DNA of 64,000 nucleotides from assembly GCF_900184935.1 (NCBI RefSeq), contig NZ_FXYE01000001.1:496001-560000 (forward strand), given 5' to 3'. The position numbers and the translations under genes are program-made. Below are positions 6,919 through 16,018 of the stretch, one piece after another. This stretch comes from Actibacterium lipolyticum. GTDB taxonomy: Bacteria; Pseudomonadota; Alphaproteobacteria; Rhodobacterales; Rhodobacteraceae. Each line of letters opens with the position of its first letter. Within the stretch, counting starts at the first letter, position 1. The notes under the pieces were generated by a model, which was given only the letters and a program-made list of their open reading frames with translations, was not told the DNA's origin and made no database searches.

Positions 6919-8418
6919 ATGAGTAATAGGTCTTTCAAGGTTTCGCGGCGCTGGGTGATGGCTGGCCTCTTGGCTGGTGTTGCTGACGGCGCTTTGGCCG
7001 AGCCGCTTTCGCGTTCTATCGCGCCCCGTGCGCGCCCCGGTGATTATCGAAAAGCTGCGGTCGCCAGTGTTGATGGGCTGATCGCCAAGGCCGGGCTTAG
7101 CGGTAAGGTCGGATTCGTCGTCGCAGATGCGCGAACCGGTCTGGTGCTAGAGGCGCGAAACCCATCGGTGCCGATGCCACCAGCCAGCACCGCGAAGGTT
7201 CCCACGGCACTTTATGCACTAAGCGCATTGGGTAGCGGTTACCGTTTCAGAACGCAGTTGATTGCAACTGGATCGGTGCAGGGTGGTAGCCTTGCCGGGG
7301 ATCTGGTGCTTGTGGGCGGTGGTGACCCGGTTCTGAATACCGATCAGTTGGGTGATTTGGCGGCACGGCTAAAGGCGGCTGGCGTGCGCGAAGTCCTGGG
7401 TAAGTTCCGGTATTATGCCGGCGCGTTGCCACAGGTCGCATCGATTGATCCGGGGCAGCCAGATCACGTGGGGTACAATCCTTCGATTTCCGGGTTGAAC
7501 CTGAATTTTAACCGGGTTCATTTCGAATGGCGCCGGGCGTCCTCTGGCTGGGACGTGTCGATGGATGCGCGGGCTGAACGCTTTCGCCCTCAGGTTAGCG
7601 TTGCGCGGATGAAAATCGTGAACCGCCAGGTGCCCGTCTTTACCTATAGCGACGGAAAAGGCGTTGATGACTGGACAGTTGCCAGCGGCGCGTTGGGCAA
7701 GGGCGGAAGCCGCTGGCTGCCCGTCCGCAAACCCGCAGCTTACGCCGCAGAGGTTTTCCAAACGCTTGCGCGCGGGCAGGGGGTCGCCATGCCGCGCGCG
7801 TCTGAAATGACGAACCCGCCGCGTGGCACCGTGTTGGCACAAACGCAAAGCCCGGAATTGCGCGTCATTCTGCGGGACATGTTGAAATATTCGACCAACA
7901 TGACGGCAGAGGTTGTTGGGATGACCGCGACAGGAACCGCGACGGGGCGGCCTGCTTCGCTTTCGGCGTCGGCGTCCAAAATGTCCACTTGGTTGCGCGA
8001 GACGTTGGGTATGACGCAGGCAAAGTTTGTGGATCATTCCGGCTTGGGCGAACAGTCGCGGGTTTCGCCCGGTGATATGGTGCGCGCCCTTGTTAAGGTT
8101 GGGCCTGATGGCGCGTTGCGCCCGATCCTGAAAGAGCTTTCGATGCTGGATGCCAAAGGCAAGGCAGTAAAGGGCCATCCGGCGCGCATCCGGGCAAAGA
8201 CAGGCACTTTGAATTTTGTAAGCGCGTTGGCAGGGTATGTGACAGCCGAAGATGGGACGGAACTGGCGTTCACGATCTTTGCCGCGGATGAAGGACGCCG
8301 GGCAAAGATCGCAAGAAGTGATCGCGAACGCCCCGAAGGTGCGTCGGGGTGGAACCGGCGCGCGCGAATTTTGCAGATGCAGCTGATCGACCGTTGGTCA
8401 ACGCTTTACGGGAGTTGA
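6919..8418 (+). CDS. dacB: D-Ala-D-Ala carboxypeptidase/endopeptidase (PBP4, family S13)
   Basis: This 499-residue periplasmic penicillin-binding protein trims and cleaves peptidoglycan cross-links. All three active-site motifs are present: STAK (S90-K93, in PPASTAKVPT), STN near residue 325 (KYSTNMTAE), and KTG near residue 427 (RAKTGTLNFV). The N-terminus MSNRSFKVSRRWVMAGLLAG carries a twin-arginine-like pair followed by a hydrophobic stretch ending ALA, so export is clear but the route (Sec or Tat) is not. It probably shares a transcript with nadD upstream. There is no strong ribosome-binding site before the ATG. Confidence 0.92.
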   Translation: MSNRSFKVSRRWVMAGLLAGVADGALAEPLSRSIAPRARPGDYRKAAVASVDGLIAKAGLSGKVGFVVADARTGLVLEARNPSVPMPPASTAKVPTALYALSALGSGYRFRTQLIATGSVQGGSLAGDLVLVGGGDPVLNTDQLGDLAARLKAAGVREVLGKFRYYAGALPQVASIDPGQPDHVGYNPSISGLNLNFNRVHFEWRRASSGWDVSMDARAERFRPQVSVARMKIVNRQVPVFTYSDGKGVDDWTVASGALGKGGSRWLPVRKPAAYAAEVFQTLARGQGVAMPRASEMTNPPRGTVLAQTQSPELRVILRDMLKYSTNMTAEVVGMTATGTATGRPASLSASASKMSTWLRETLGMTQAKFVDHSGLGEQSRVSPGDMVRALVKVGPDGALRPILKELSMLDAKGKAVKGHPARIRAKTGTLNFVSALAGYVTAEDGTELAFTIFAADEGRRAKIARSDRERPEGASGWNRRARILQMQLIDRWSTLYGS

Positions 8419-8514
8419 TCGCCCGGCTGCTTGAAATTGTGGTCTTGAGGGATGAGCTTGCGTTGATTGCGAAAGCGACCCTTCGGGGGCTTGATTTGGA
8501 TCAGGGGGAAGACA

Positions 8515-9180
8515 ATGCGCAGCTTTGATGAGATTTTTCACATCGCCGCTGAACGAAAAGGCGGTGCGGATGCTGTTGAAGCAACCCTGTCGCACCCGAA
8601 ATCGCATGATGAATTGGCCCAAATCACCGATGATCGCTGGCTTGCGGCAATGGCACGCGGAATCTTTCAGGCGGGGTTCAGTTGGAAGGTAATCGAAAAC
8701 AAATGGCCCGGTTTTGAGGCAGCCTTTGCAGGGTTCGACCCCGCCCGTGTGGCATTCTTTCACGACGAAGACCTTGACCGACTGCTTAGCGACACAGGTA
8801 TCGTAAGAAATGGCAAGAAAATCCGCGCCGTCATGGATAACGCGGGTTTCGTGCAAGAGCTTGCGGCCGAGCACGGCTCGGCGGCTAAATTCTTTGCGGA
8901 ATGGCCCGACGATGATTTCGTGGGGTTGCTCGCCCTGATCAAGGCGCGTGGATCCCATCTTGGCGGGACGACCGGGCAATATCTGTTTCGCAGCATGGGC
9001 AAAGACAGTTTCATCCTGTCCAAAGACGTGGTTGTCCGTTTAATTGCTGAAGGTGTTGTCGATAAAACGCCGACGTCTAAGAAGGCGCTTTCAGCCGTGC
9101 AAGGCGCGTTCAACGATTGGAAGGCGCAGTCCGGCCGCTCAATGACAGAAATCAGCCGGACGTTGGCTCTTAGCGTCTAG
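8515..9180 (+). CDS. DNA-3-methyladenine glycosylase I-like protein (altered active site)
   Basis: The ATG at 8515 follows AGGGGGA (8503-8509) and gives 221 residues. The middle (QAGFSW at 52-57, then GFEAAFAGFDPARVA, and LLSDTGIVRNGKKI) aligns with E. coli Tag (QAGLSW, FDPVKVA, DAGIIRHRGKI). Tag's catalytic Glu, three residues before QAG, is Gly49 here, and the Cys/His zinc-snap residues are missing. The C-terminal part (GGTTGQYLFRSMGKDSF, then SKDVVVRL with Asp171) instead resembles an HhH-GPD glycosylase pattern with a candidate catalytic Asp. It is probably a base-excision or alkylation-repair relative with unproven activity. Confidence 0.7.
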   Translation: MRSFDEIFHIAAERKGGADAVEATLSHPKSHDELAQITDDRWLAAMARGIFQAGFSWKVIENKWPGFEAAFAGFDPARVAFFHDEDLDRLLSDTGIVRNGKKIRAVMDNAGFVQELAAEHGSAAKFFAEWPDDDFVGLLALIKARGSHLGGTTGQYLFRSMGKDSFILSKDVVVRLIAEGVVDKTPTSKKALSAVQGAFNDWKAQSGRSMTEISRTLALSV

Positions 9181-9213
9181 CTGCTGAAAGCCCGATGTTA
9201 GAGATGCGCGTTT

Positions 9214-9636
9214 TTAGATAGAGATATGCCGCGCCCGGGCACCGCGTTCGATCGCCGCGCCATGCAGGCGGTCGATGTTCAGCTCGTACCGGATTTCTTC
9301 CAGCAAGCGCAGTTCGCTTTCCAACAGCGTTCCGTCCGCGGCGGCAACATCGCAGGCGATTGCATATGCCGTTTCAAACAGACGCTCTGGCAGGGCTTCG
9401 CGTACGAGGCCGAAAAGTGCGTCGAGGCCGTCTTCTTCTTCAAATAGGTCAAACACGGTTTGCGCGATCAGGGTAATGCGATCCTGATCGAAGCCCGCGA
9501 AGACGGGAAGGTGATTCACGATGCGTTGAATCGTGACCAATTCGGACGTCCGGATCGTTTCGTCCGAAGCTGAAACAGCGATCATGATGGCGACAAGGCT
9601 GTCTTGCGCCGTCAGCGGCAGGGCAGTTTCGGTCAT
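9214..9636 (-). CDS. TerB-like (tellurite resistance TerB family) protein
   Basis: The product is 140 residues. The ATG at 9636 is chosen because AAGGAACAAG precedes it; a longer frame upstream lacks family sequence. The helical, acidic protein has repeated patterns (IMIAVSASDETIRTSEL near 20-36 and ACDVAAADGTLLESELRLLEEI near 100-121) with Asp/Glu residues typical of TerB and DjlA-like domains, which bind metal ions. It is convergent with the glycosylase gene (33-bp gap) and divergent from lysK. The real role in roseobacters is unknown, and no other ter gene is nearby. Confidence 0.75.
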   Translation of the reverse strand: MTETALPLTAQDSLVAIMIAVSASDETIRTSELVTIQRIVNHLPVFAGFDQDRITLIAQTVFDLFEEEDGLDALFGLVREALPERLFETAYAIACDVAAADGTLLESELRLLEEIRYELNIDRLHGAAIERGARARHISI

Positions 9637-9751
9637 ATCTTGTTCCTTCCGGGTAGGTGTTGCGGTGCAGAATATTGACGACACGCCCCGCGCACAATAG
9701 GTAGCGGAGCTTGTTAGGCATGGGGCCTGACGGTGAAAAGAGTATGAAAAC

Positions 9752-11329
9752 ATGACCGATCTGCGCGACGCCGCGATGACTTCCAAAGCTTGGCCCTTTG
9801 AAGAAGCGCGTCGGCTGCTTAAACGGTACGAAAAGGCCCCGCCTGAAAAGGGCTATGTGCTGTTCGAAACGGGGTACGGGCCAAGCGGCTTGCCGCATAT
9901 CGGTACGTTCGGCGAAGTGGCCCGCACGACCATGATCCGCCGCGCGTTCGAGGTGATCAGCGATATCCCTACGCGCCTGATCTGTTTTTCGGACGACATG
10001 GACGGGATGCGCAAAATCCCGGAAAACATCCCGAACCGTGAGGCGCTGTTGCCGCACGAGCAAAAGCCGCTGACGTCTGTGCCTGATCCGTTCGGCGAAT
10101 TCGAAAGCTTTGGCCACCACAACAACGCGATGCTGCGCCGGTTCTTGGATACGTTTGGGTTTGAATACGAATTCATCAGCGCGACCGAGTTCTATAAAGA
10201 AGGCCGCTTTGATGAGGTTCTGAAGCGCGCGGTCGAACGTTATGACGACGTCATGAAGGTGATGCTGAAATCGTTGCGCGATGAGCGGGCGCAAACCTAT
10301 TCCATCTTCCTGCCGATCCACCCGGAAACGGGTAAGGTGCTGTACGTGCCAATGAAGGAAGTGAACGCGACCGATTACACGATCACGTTTGACGACGAAG
10401 ACGGCAAAGAATGGACCTTGCCTGTCACCGGCGGCAACGTGAAGCTGCAGTGGAAGCCAGACTTCGGCGCGCGCTGGGCTGCGTTGGACGTGGACTTTGA
10501 GATGTACGGTAAGGACCATTCCACCAACACGCCGATTTATGATCGCATCTGCGAAATCCTTGGCGGCAAGAAGCCAGAGCATTTCACATACGAACTGTTC
10601 CTTGATGAGAACGGCGAGAAAATCTCCAAGTCGAAGGGCAACGGCCTGTCGATCGATGAATGGCTGACCTATGCCTCGACCGAGAGCCTGAGCTATTTCA
10701 TGTATCAAAAGCCAAAGACGGCTAAGCGCATGTTCTTTGACGTGATCCCACGGGCGATGGACGAATACCATCAGCAATTGCGCGCCTATCACACGCAGGA
10801 TGCGGTGCAGAAGGCAAACAACCCGGTGTTCCACATCCATGGTGCGAATGTACCAGAGTCGAAAATGGTTGTTCCATTCTCGATGCTGCTGAACTTGGCT
10901 TCGGTTTCGGGCGCTGAGGACAAAGAGACCCTGTGGGGCTTTATCCGTCGCTATGCACCTGATGCGACCGCCGAAACGCACGCCGATTTGGATGCGGCTG
11001 CGGGTTACGCGGTGCGGTATTACAATGACTTCGTGAAACCGACCAAAGTGTTCCGCGCACCGGACGAGAAAGAGCGCGCCGCGCTGGAAGATCTGGTTTC
11101 ACGCCTGAAGGCTTGGGACGGTGGTCTGGATGCCGAAGAGCTTCAATCTTTGGTCTTTGCAGTGGGCAAAGAGCATGGGTTCGAACCGCTGCGCGATTGG
11201 TTTAAGGCGCTTTACGAGGTTCTGTTGGGCGCATCGCAAGGGCCGCGTTTCGGTGGCTTTATCGCGCTTTATGGTGTCGATGAAAGCATCGCGCTGATCG
11301 AAAAAGGGCTTGCTGGCGAAATCAGCTAA
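9752..11329 (+). CDS. lysK: lysyl-tRNA synthetase, class I
   Basis: This 525-residue class I synthetase charges tRNA-Lys with lysine. The HIGH-like motif is HIGT (H49-T52, in [13 protein letters not shown]), and the KMSKS motif is KISKSKGN near residues 290-297. Class I LysRS is found in archaea, spirochaetes and many alphaproteobacteria in place of the common class II enzyme; this is the alphaproteobacterial type. A second ATG eight codons downstream is possible, but the first matches typical N-termini. A hairpin follows the gene as a terminator. The symbol lysS is also used for this enzyme. Confidence 0.95.
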   Translation: MTDLRDAAMTSKAWPFEEARRLLKRYEKAPPEKGYVLFETGYGPSGLPHIGTFGEVARTTMIRRAFEVISDIPTRLICFSDDMDGMRKIPENIPNREALLPHEQKPLTSVPDPFGEFESFGHHNNAMLRRFLDTFGFEYEFISATEFYKEGRFDEVLKRAVERYDDVMKVMLKSLRDERAQTYSIFLPIHPETGKVLYVPMKEVNATDYTITFDDEDGKEWTLPVTGGNVKLQWKPDFGARWAALDVDFEMYGKDHSTNTPIYDRICEILGGKKPEHFTYELFLDENGEKISKSKGNGLSIDEWLTYASTESLSYFMYQKPKTAKRMFFDVIPRAMDEYHQQLRAYHTQDAVQKANNPVFHIHGANVPESKMVVPFSMLLNLASVSGAEDKETLWGFIRRYAPDATAETHADLDAAAGYAVRYYNDFVKPTKVFRAPDEKERAALEDLVSRLKAWDGGLDAEELQSLVFAVGKEHGFEPLRDWFKALYEVLLGASQGPRFGGFIALYGVDESIALIEKGLAGEIS

Positions 11330-11364
11330 ACGCTTTTTACGTTGTAAGAGCAGTAGTTTACGGG

Positions 11365-11402
11365 CGGCCCGGTGGTTTTGATGAAACCGCTGGGCCGTTT
11401 CG
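11365..11402 (+). terminator. probable terminator after lysK
   Basis: CGGCCCGGTGGTTT (11365-11378) pairs with AAACCGCTGGGCCG (11384-11397) with one mismatch and one wobble, around a 5-nt loop. It is followed by the short TTTCGTT. The U tract is weak but the stem is strong. Confidence 0.6.
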
Positions 11403-11442
11403 TTCGTACCATTGGTATATTCCCCAACAGGAGGTGCCACTG

Positions 11443-11847
11443 TTGCGAACTTTCATTTTGCCCGTTTTTGCGGTTGCCGCGTTTGTTGCCCCTGCGTTTG
11501 CGCAACAGGAAAGCACGGTTATTGAAGGTGTGATTCGCGACCAAATCAGCGCGTTTCAGGCCGACGATTTTGAGCGCGCGTTTACCTTCGCTTCGCCCAT
11601 GATCAGGGGATTGTTTGGGACGTCAGAGAACTTTGGCCGCATGGTCAAACAGGGGTATCCGATGGTGTGGCGCCCAGGCGAGTTGCGGTTCCTTGGGTTG
11701 GACGGCGTCGGCAGTTTGCGAAGCCAGCGCGTTATGATCACCGATCAGGAAGGACGCGTACATATTCTGCAATATGACATGATCCCAAGCGCGGATGGTT
11801 GGCAGATTAACGGCGTGCAGATCGTCAAAGAAGAGCTGGGTGCATAG
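11443..11847 (+). CDS. DUF4864 secreted protein
   Basis: The signal peptide reads MRTFILPVFAVAAFVAPAFA, with cleavage near residue 20; the mature part is about 114 residues. The pattern IRDQISAFQADDFERAFTFASPMI, then NFGRMVKQGYPMVWRP and QINGVQIV, matches the DUF4864 family, which has an NTF2-like alpha+beta fold. The TTG at 11443 is chosen as start because AGGAGG (11429-11434) lies 8 nt upstream; the in-frame GTG at 11434 overlaps that ribosome-binding site. It is probably periplasmic and the function is unknown. Confidence 0.82.
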   Translation: MRTFILPVFAVAAFVAPAFAQQESTVIEGVIRDQISAFQADDFERAFTFASPMIRGLFGTSENFGRMVKQGYPMVWRPGELRFLGLDGVGSLRSQRVMITDQEGRVHILQYDMIPSADGWQINGVQIVKEELGA

Positions 11848-12020
11848 CAATCTAAACCCGTTGTTAAGCAATCCCTGCTAGGTCTCTGCACTGACCCGGA
11901 CGATGTGCGCCGGTTCGATTCCTCACGACAGTAACTGACAATTGAGCGGAGCTTCGGCACCCATCGCATTGGGATGCCCGATGCGCCGGGCGCCTGCGTG
12001 CGCATATGAAAGGGGTTTGT

Positions 12021-14312
12021 ATGAACAAGGCAATTACCGACGGACTGGTCTTTATGCCACCTGCATTTGCCAGCGGGCTGGATGTCTGGTCAAGCGAGGA
12101 TGGCACGGCGGGTTCGGCCACGTATGACGGGGCGGCGAACGCGGCGTTGGTCACGGCGGATCAAGACTTTGGCGGCTGTCTTGAGATATCGAAAACGGAT
12201 GTAACTCATAAACTGCGCCACATGGGGCAGACACCGATCATCCCCGGTTGCTATTTGCGCGTCACCGCGCGGGTTAAGGCGATCAGCGGCAACCTGCCCG
12301 AAGTGCGCATTGCGGCATGGGCAGGTTCCGGCAGTGAAACGCATGTTCAGGGGTTGGTGGAAACGGGGCCGCTTGTTCCGCTTACGGCCTATGGCGAAGT
12401 CGTAACGATTACAGCGATCATTGGCGCGGGTCAGCGCGGTGGTGTCGATATGCCGTGGGGCACCGCGCCTGTTTATGCCCATATCGGTCTGGATCTGACG
12501 GGCGCGACCGGGGGCGTGGTGCGGATCGACGATATTGAGGTCGAGGATGTTACCAGCGTGTTCCTGCGGGAAATGCTCGACTGGGTGGACGTGCGGGATT
12601 TCGGTGCCGTTGGCGACGGCGTGACCGATGATAGCGCAGCGTTTGAGGCCGCAGACACGGCCGCAAACGGACGTTCTGTTCTGGTACCTGCCGGCACTTA
12701 TCTGTTGAATAATCATGTAACCTTCGAAAACAAGGCGCGTTTTGCGGGCACGGTTGTGATGCCCAGCAATTTGCGGCTGACGCTTACAAAAAACTTTGAT
12801 CTGCCAAGCTATATCGACGCCTTTGGTGATGAGGTCGAGGCGCTGCGCAGGGCGCTTGCCGTGCTGTTCAACTTTTCAGACCACGACAGTTTGGACATGA
12901 TGGGGCGTCGTGTTGATATTGACGGGCCGATCGATGTTCACGCCGCAGTTGCCAACAAGGATACGTTTTCGACGCGTCGCGTCTTGCGAAACGGTGAGAT
13001 TAACGCCGTCGCTTCGACGAATTGGGATGCCGATGTCGTGGTGTCTGCAGGCACGTATTCGACGTCTAACCCTTTCCAGCTTAGCGCCGTTGTGGATGTG
13101 GCGAATATCGCGGTTGGGTCCTTGGTCCAAGGTCTGGGCGTCGGGCGCGAGGTATACGTTCAGGAAAAGAACGTGGGGGCAGGGACCATTACGTTAAGCC
13201 GCCCGCTGTTTGATGCTGCGGGAACGCAACCGTTCACGTTTAAGCGGTTCAAATATATCCTAGATTTCGGTGGCTTTAGCAGCCTGTCGCGGTTTGTATT
13301 GTCTGACGTTGATCTGCACTGCAACGGTCAGGCAAGCGGTGTGATGCTGGCCCCGGCGGGCGGAATCATCCACTTCCGGGACTGCTTTTTCACAAAGCCT
13401 AAGGATCGCGGGATTACCTCTTCCGGTACGGGATGCCAGGGCCTGTTGGTGGATCGGTGTCAGTTTATCTCCAACGAGCAGTCGCTGCGTGCGCAAGATC
13501 GCACAACGGTTGCTATGAACATCAACGCAAATGATAGCAAAATTCGTGAAAACCGCGTGGTCCGGTTTGCGCATTTCGCCGTGCTGGCAGGTGCTGGGCA
13601 CGTCATCATGGGAAATCACTGGTTTCAGGGCGACAGCGAAACGGATGGGATCCGTCAGGCGGGTTTGGTTCTAACCTCGCCGAACATGAAGACCACGATT
13701 ACCGCGAATTACGTCGATAACAGCTTCATCGAATGGACGAATGAACACGACGAAGACCCGGACCATTCAAGCGAGCTGTCGTTCGGAGGGCTTACGGTTT
13801 CTGGCAACGTGTTCACCGTTAATAACGTTGCGCCGTGGTTTAGGTGGTTCGTCATCAAGCCTGTCGGCGCAGGGCATTACATTCAGGGTCTGAATATCTC
13901 GGGCAATACGTTTAAATCTCTTAATGGTTCGGTCGAACGGATCGACAAGGTCGACACGACATATGCCGAGCTTGAGATGGGGCGCGCGCGAAACATCATT
14001 GTTGAAGGGAACTCGTTCAACGCGGTCGATCAGATCATCACCAACCCGGTGATGTTGCAATTCGATGAAAATTCGAATGCCAAGACTTGGGTGTGCGATT
14101 TCGCTGGCTATCTTCCGTTCGACGGTTACGCCCGCAACGTCACCGGAGTTGTGGCAGAGGGCCCCGTTTTGAATGGGGCCGGCAAGGTTGTTGCCGGCAT
14201 GCCCTATGTTGAGGTTCAGGAGGGGGCGGCAAAGAACCAGATCCACCTTGTCTGGCCCGAGGCATGCCGAGGCCGCGTGAATGTGACCGCGCGGGTCGAT
14301 AACGCAACTTAG
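12021..14312 (+). CDS. large beta-helix protein with pectate-lyase-superfamily domain (GH28-related)
   Basis: The product is 763 residues. The ATG at 12021 is chosen because AAGGGG (12010-12015) lies 5 nt upstream; an ATG at 12006 lacks one. Residues 1-185 form a beta-sandwich-like region (GCYLRVTARVKAISGNLPEVR). Then DWVDVRDFGAVGDGVTDDSAAFEAA starts a Pectate_lyase_3 domain followed by right-handed beta-helix coils (NISGNTF, VEGNSF, VSGNVF repeats). No signal peptide is visible and no catalytic residues can be assigned. Such architecture is typical of polysaccharide-binding or cleaving spikes as well as enzymes. It is monocistronic, with a strong terminator after it. Confidence 0.75.
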   Translation: MNKAITDGLVFMPPAFASGLDVWSSEDGTAGSATYDGAANAALVTADQDFGGCLEISKTDVTHKLRHMGQTPIIPGCYLRVTARVKAISGNLPEVRIAAWAGSGSETHVQGLVETGPLVPLTAYGEVVTITAIIGAGQRGGVDMPWGTAPVYAHIGLDLTGATGGVVRIDDIEVEDVTSVFLREMLDWVDVRDFGAVGDGVTDDSAAFEAADTAANGRSVLVPAGTYLLNNHVTFENKARFAGTVVMPSNLRLTLTKNFDLPSYIDAFGDEVEALRRALAVLFNFSDHDSLDMMGRRVDIDGPIDVHAAVANKDTFSTRRVLRNGEINAVASTNWDADVVVSAGTYSTSNPFQLSAVVDVANIAVGSLVQGLGVGREVYVQEKNVGAGTITLSRPLFDAAGTQPFTFKRFKYILDFGGFSSLSRFVLSDVDLHCNGQASGVMLAPAGGIIHFRDCFFTKPKDRGITSSGTGCQGLLVDRCQFISNEQSLRAQDRTTVAMNINANDSKIRENRVVRFAHFAVLAGAGHVIMGNHWFQGDSETDGIRQAGLVLTSPNMKTTITANYVDNSFIEWTNEHDEDPDHSSELSFGGLTVSGNVFTVNNVAPWFRWFVIKPVGAGHYIQGLNISGNTFKSLNGSVERIDKVDTTYAELEMGRARNIIVEGNSFNAVDQIITNPVMLQFDENSNAKTWVCDFAGYLPFDGYARNVTGVVAEGPVLNGAGKVVAGMPYVEVQEGAAKNQIHLVWPEACRGRVNVTARVDNAT

Positions 14313-14320
14313 TCGCTGAG

Positions 14321-14357
14321 CGGCCCTCCCTTCACATGTGAGGGGAGGGCCGTTTTT
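14321..14357 (+). terminator. Rho-independent terminator after the beta-helix gene
   Basis: CGGCCCTCCC (14321-14330) pairs with GGGAGGGCCG (14343-14352), with an inner CACATGTG palindrome in the loop, and is followed by TTTTT (14353-14357). Confidence 0.92.
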
Positions 14358-14491
14358 CGTTCCGCTTACAGTTTGCTCACGCGCTTAATGATGCGGATTT
14401 TCTTGGTGGGCGATGGGGGCGATAGAAATAGCGTGCAAACTTGGTGAAACTCTGCCATGCTGCGCTGCAGCATTTAGTGTAAGGATGAGCC

Positions 14492-15121
14492 ATGGCAGGC
14501 CATGTAATAACGATTGCGCAGCAAAAAGGCGGATCGGGTAAGACCACTTTGGCAGCAAACCTTGCGGTGGCATTTGCCCAGCAGGGGAAAAGCGTGGCGT
14601 TGTTAGATACCGATCCACAAGGCAGTCTTGGCCGCTGGTTTATGGCGCGCGCGGAACGATTGGGTGATCCGGGTATGACGCTTTCAACGGCGTCTGCTTG
14701 GGGCGTTGGATATGAAACCGGCAAGCTTGCCGGCAGCCATGACTACGTCATTGTTGACACCCCACCGAAAGCAGACAGCGATCTTCGCCCGGCGCTGCGC
14801 GGGGCAAAGCTGATCTTGGTGCCAGTTTCGATTTCACATGTTGATTTGTGGGCCACCGAAGGCGTGCTTGACCTTGCCCGTCGCGAAGGGCGGGACGCTT
14901 TGTTGGTGCTGAACAGGACGCGATCCGGAACGCGGTTGAACGTTGATGTGGCTGAAAAAGCGGCAGAGCTGGATGTTGAAATGGCGAAATCGTCGCTTGG
15001 CAACAGGGTTGGCTATGCCGAAACGTTGGGCCTTGGCCTTGGCGTGTTGGAGGCGGGCCGCAAAACCACCGCTGCTGGCGAGATTGAAGCGCTGGCCAAC
15101 GAAGTGAACTCCATCCTTTAG
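14492..15121 (+). CDS. ParA/MinD-family ATPase (orphan)
   Basis: This 209-residue protein has the deviant Walker A motif QQKGGSGKTT (residues 9-18), the switch region LLDTDPQGS, and the Walker B-like VIVDTPP. This is the small ParA type that positions cargo such as plasmids, chemoreceptor arrays or carboxysomes through ATP-dependent nucleoid binding. No ParB or cargo gene is adjacent, so the cargo is unknown. Chromosome-segregation ParA is usually longer and linked to parB and gidB, which are not here. AGGATGAG precedes the ATG. Confidence 0.88.
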   Translation: MAGHVITIAQQKGGSGKTTLAANLAVAFAQQGKSVALLDTDPQGSLGRWFMARAERLGDPGMTLSTASAWGVGYETGKLAGSHDYVIVDTPPKADSDLRPALRGAKLILVPVSISHVDLWATEGVLDLARREGRDALLVLNRTRSGTRLNVDVAEKAAELDVEMAKSSLGNRVGYAETLGLGLGVLEAGRKTTAAGEIEALANEVNSIL

Positions 15122-15160
15122 CGTGATTTGCATCAAAGCCGGTCTTTTCTGGTCGTGCCA

Positions 15161-15185
15161 CTCTGATCTGGCAGGTCAGAGGAGG
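15161..15185 (+). promoter_or_regulatory. inverted repeat next to the usp ribosome-binding site
   Basis: CTCTGA (15161-15166) pairs with TCAGAG (15176-15181). The right arm runs into the GGAGG ribosome-binding site (15181-15185) of the universal-stress gene. The hairpin could modulate ribosome access; no U tract follows, so it is not a good terminator for parA. Confidence 0.35.
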
Positions 15186-15193
15186 CTGCGCAA

Positions 15194-15601
15194 ATGTACA
15201 AGAATATTATTGTTCCGATTGCCTTGGATCACGGCCCGAACACCAGCACCGCGCTAGAGGTGGCCCTAAAGCTGTTGGCCGAAGGTGGCCAGATCACCGC
15301 CCTGACGGTGGTAGAGGCGATTCCCCCCTATGTTGCGCAATATTTGCCAGAGGGGCAGGAAAAGCTGACCCATGACACGGTCAAGGCCGAACTGACCGCA
15401 GAACTGGGCGGTGTGGCTGATGTGATGCCGGTGGTGGTGACAGGCCACGCGGGGCGGACCATCGTGGACTATGCCGAAGAACATGGCGCGGACTGTATCG
15501 TCATCGCGTCCCACCGGCCCGGATTGCAGGACTATTTCCTTGGCTCAACAGCCGCCCGTGTCGTGCGCCATGCAGGCTGCGCGGTCCATGTGGTACGATA
15601 G
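15194..15601 (+). CDS. universal stress protein (UspA family)
   Basis: This is a 135-residue single Usp domain. It starts MYKNIIVPIALDHG, as typical. The ATP-binding-like C-terminal pattern is HGADCIVIASHRPGLQDYFLGSTAARVVRHAGCAVHVVR (read in part), with the G-x2-G-x9-G(S/T) spacing represented by HRPGLQDYFLGS. It would act in the cytoplasm in stress survival. GGAGG lies 8 nt upstream of the ATG. The antibiotic-monooxygenase-like gene follows 25 nt later and is probably cotranscribed. Confidence 0.92.
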   Translation: MYKNIIVPIALDHGPNTSTALEVALKLLAEGGQITALTVVEAIPPYVAQYLPEGQEKLTHDTVKAELTAELGGVADVMPVVVTGHAGRTIVDYAEEHGADCIVIASHRPGLQDYFLGSTAARVVRHAGCAVHVVR

Positions 15602-15626
15602 GCGGGTGCCATAGTGGAGGAATCCG

Positions 15627-15947
15627 ATGCCGACGATATCCAAGAACGCTGAATTACAGACGGTCATAACCACGTTTGAGGTGACGCCAGGCACCTGTCA
15701 GGACATTCTGGACGAACTGAACGAGGCGTATCAGAACGTCATCTCTAAACAGCCGGGGTTCATTGCGGCGGGGTTGCATGTGAACGATGCGCAGACCCGC
15801 ATCGCCAACTATTCCCAATGGATCCGCCGCGAGGATTTTCAGGCCATGCTGCGCACGCCGGAAATGCGCGAACGCAACCGGCGCATCAATGCTTTGTGCA
15901 AAGGGTTTGAGCCGGTGATGTATGACGTCGCCGGGGTGTTTGGGTAA
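15627..15947 (+). CDS. antibiotic biosynthesis monooxygenase (ABM) domain protein
   Basis: This 106-residue ferredoxin-like ABM domain begins TVITTFEVTPGTCQDILDEL and continues KQPGFIAAGLHVNDAQTRIANYSQW. This is the usual order of beta strand, helix, and the PGF plus 'ANYSQW' strand signatures. Members are heme-degrading, quinol-oxidising or ring-modifying small dimeric proteins; the substrate cannot be told. GGAGG precedes the ATG by 5 nt. It is probably in an operon with the Usp gene. Confidence 0.85.
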   Translation: MPTISKNAELQTVITTFEVTPGTCQDILDELNEAYQNVISKQPGFIAAGLHVNDAQTRIANYSQWIRREDFQAMLRTPEMRERNRRINALCKGFEPVMYDVAGVFG

Positions 15948-16018
15948 CGGTTTCCGCAAACGGAGCCTGTGGCGGCGGATGCCATTGACCCGCCATGTTC
16001 AGGCGGTATCCATAGGAT

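Noticed and set aside
11912-11922. GGTTCGATTCC, resembling a tRNA T-loop (possible tRNA remnant or attachment site)
   Set aside because: The flanking bases do not form a T stem, and no acceptor, D or anticodon arm could be folded around it. No integrase or repeat partner was seen.
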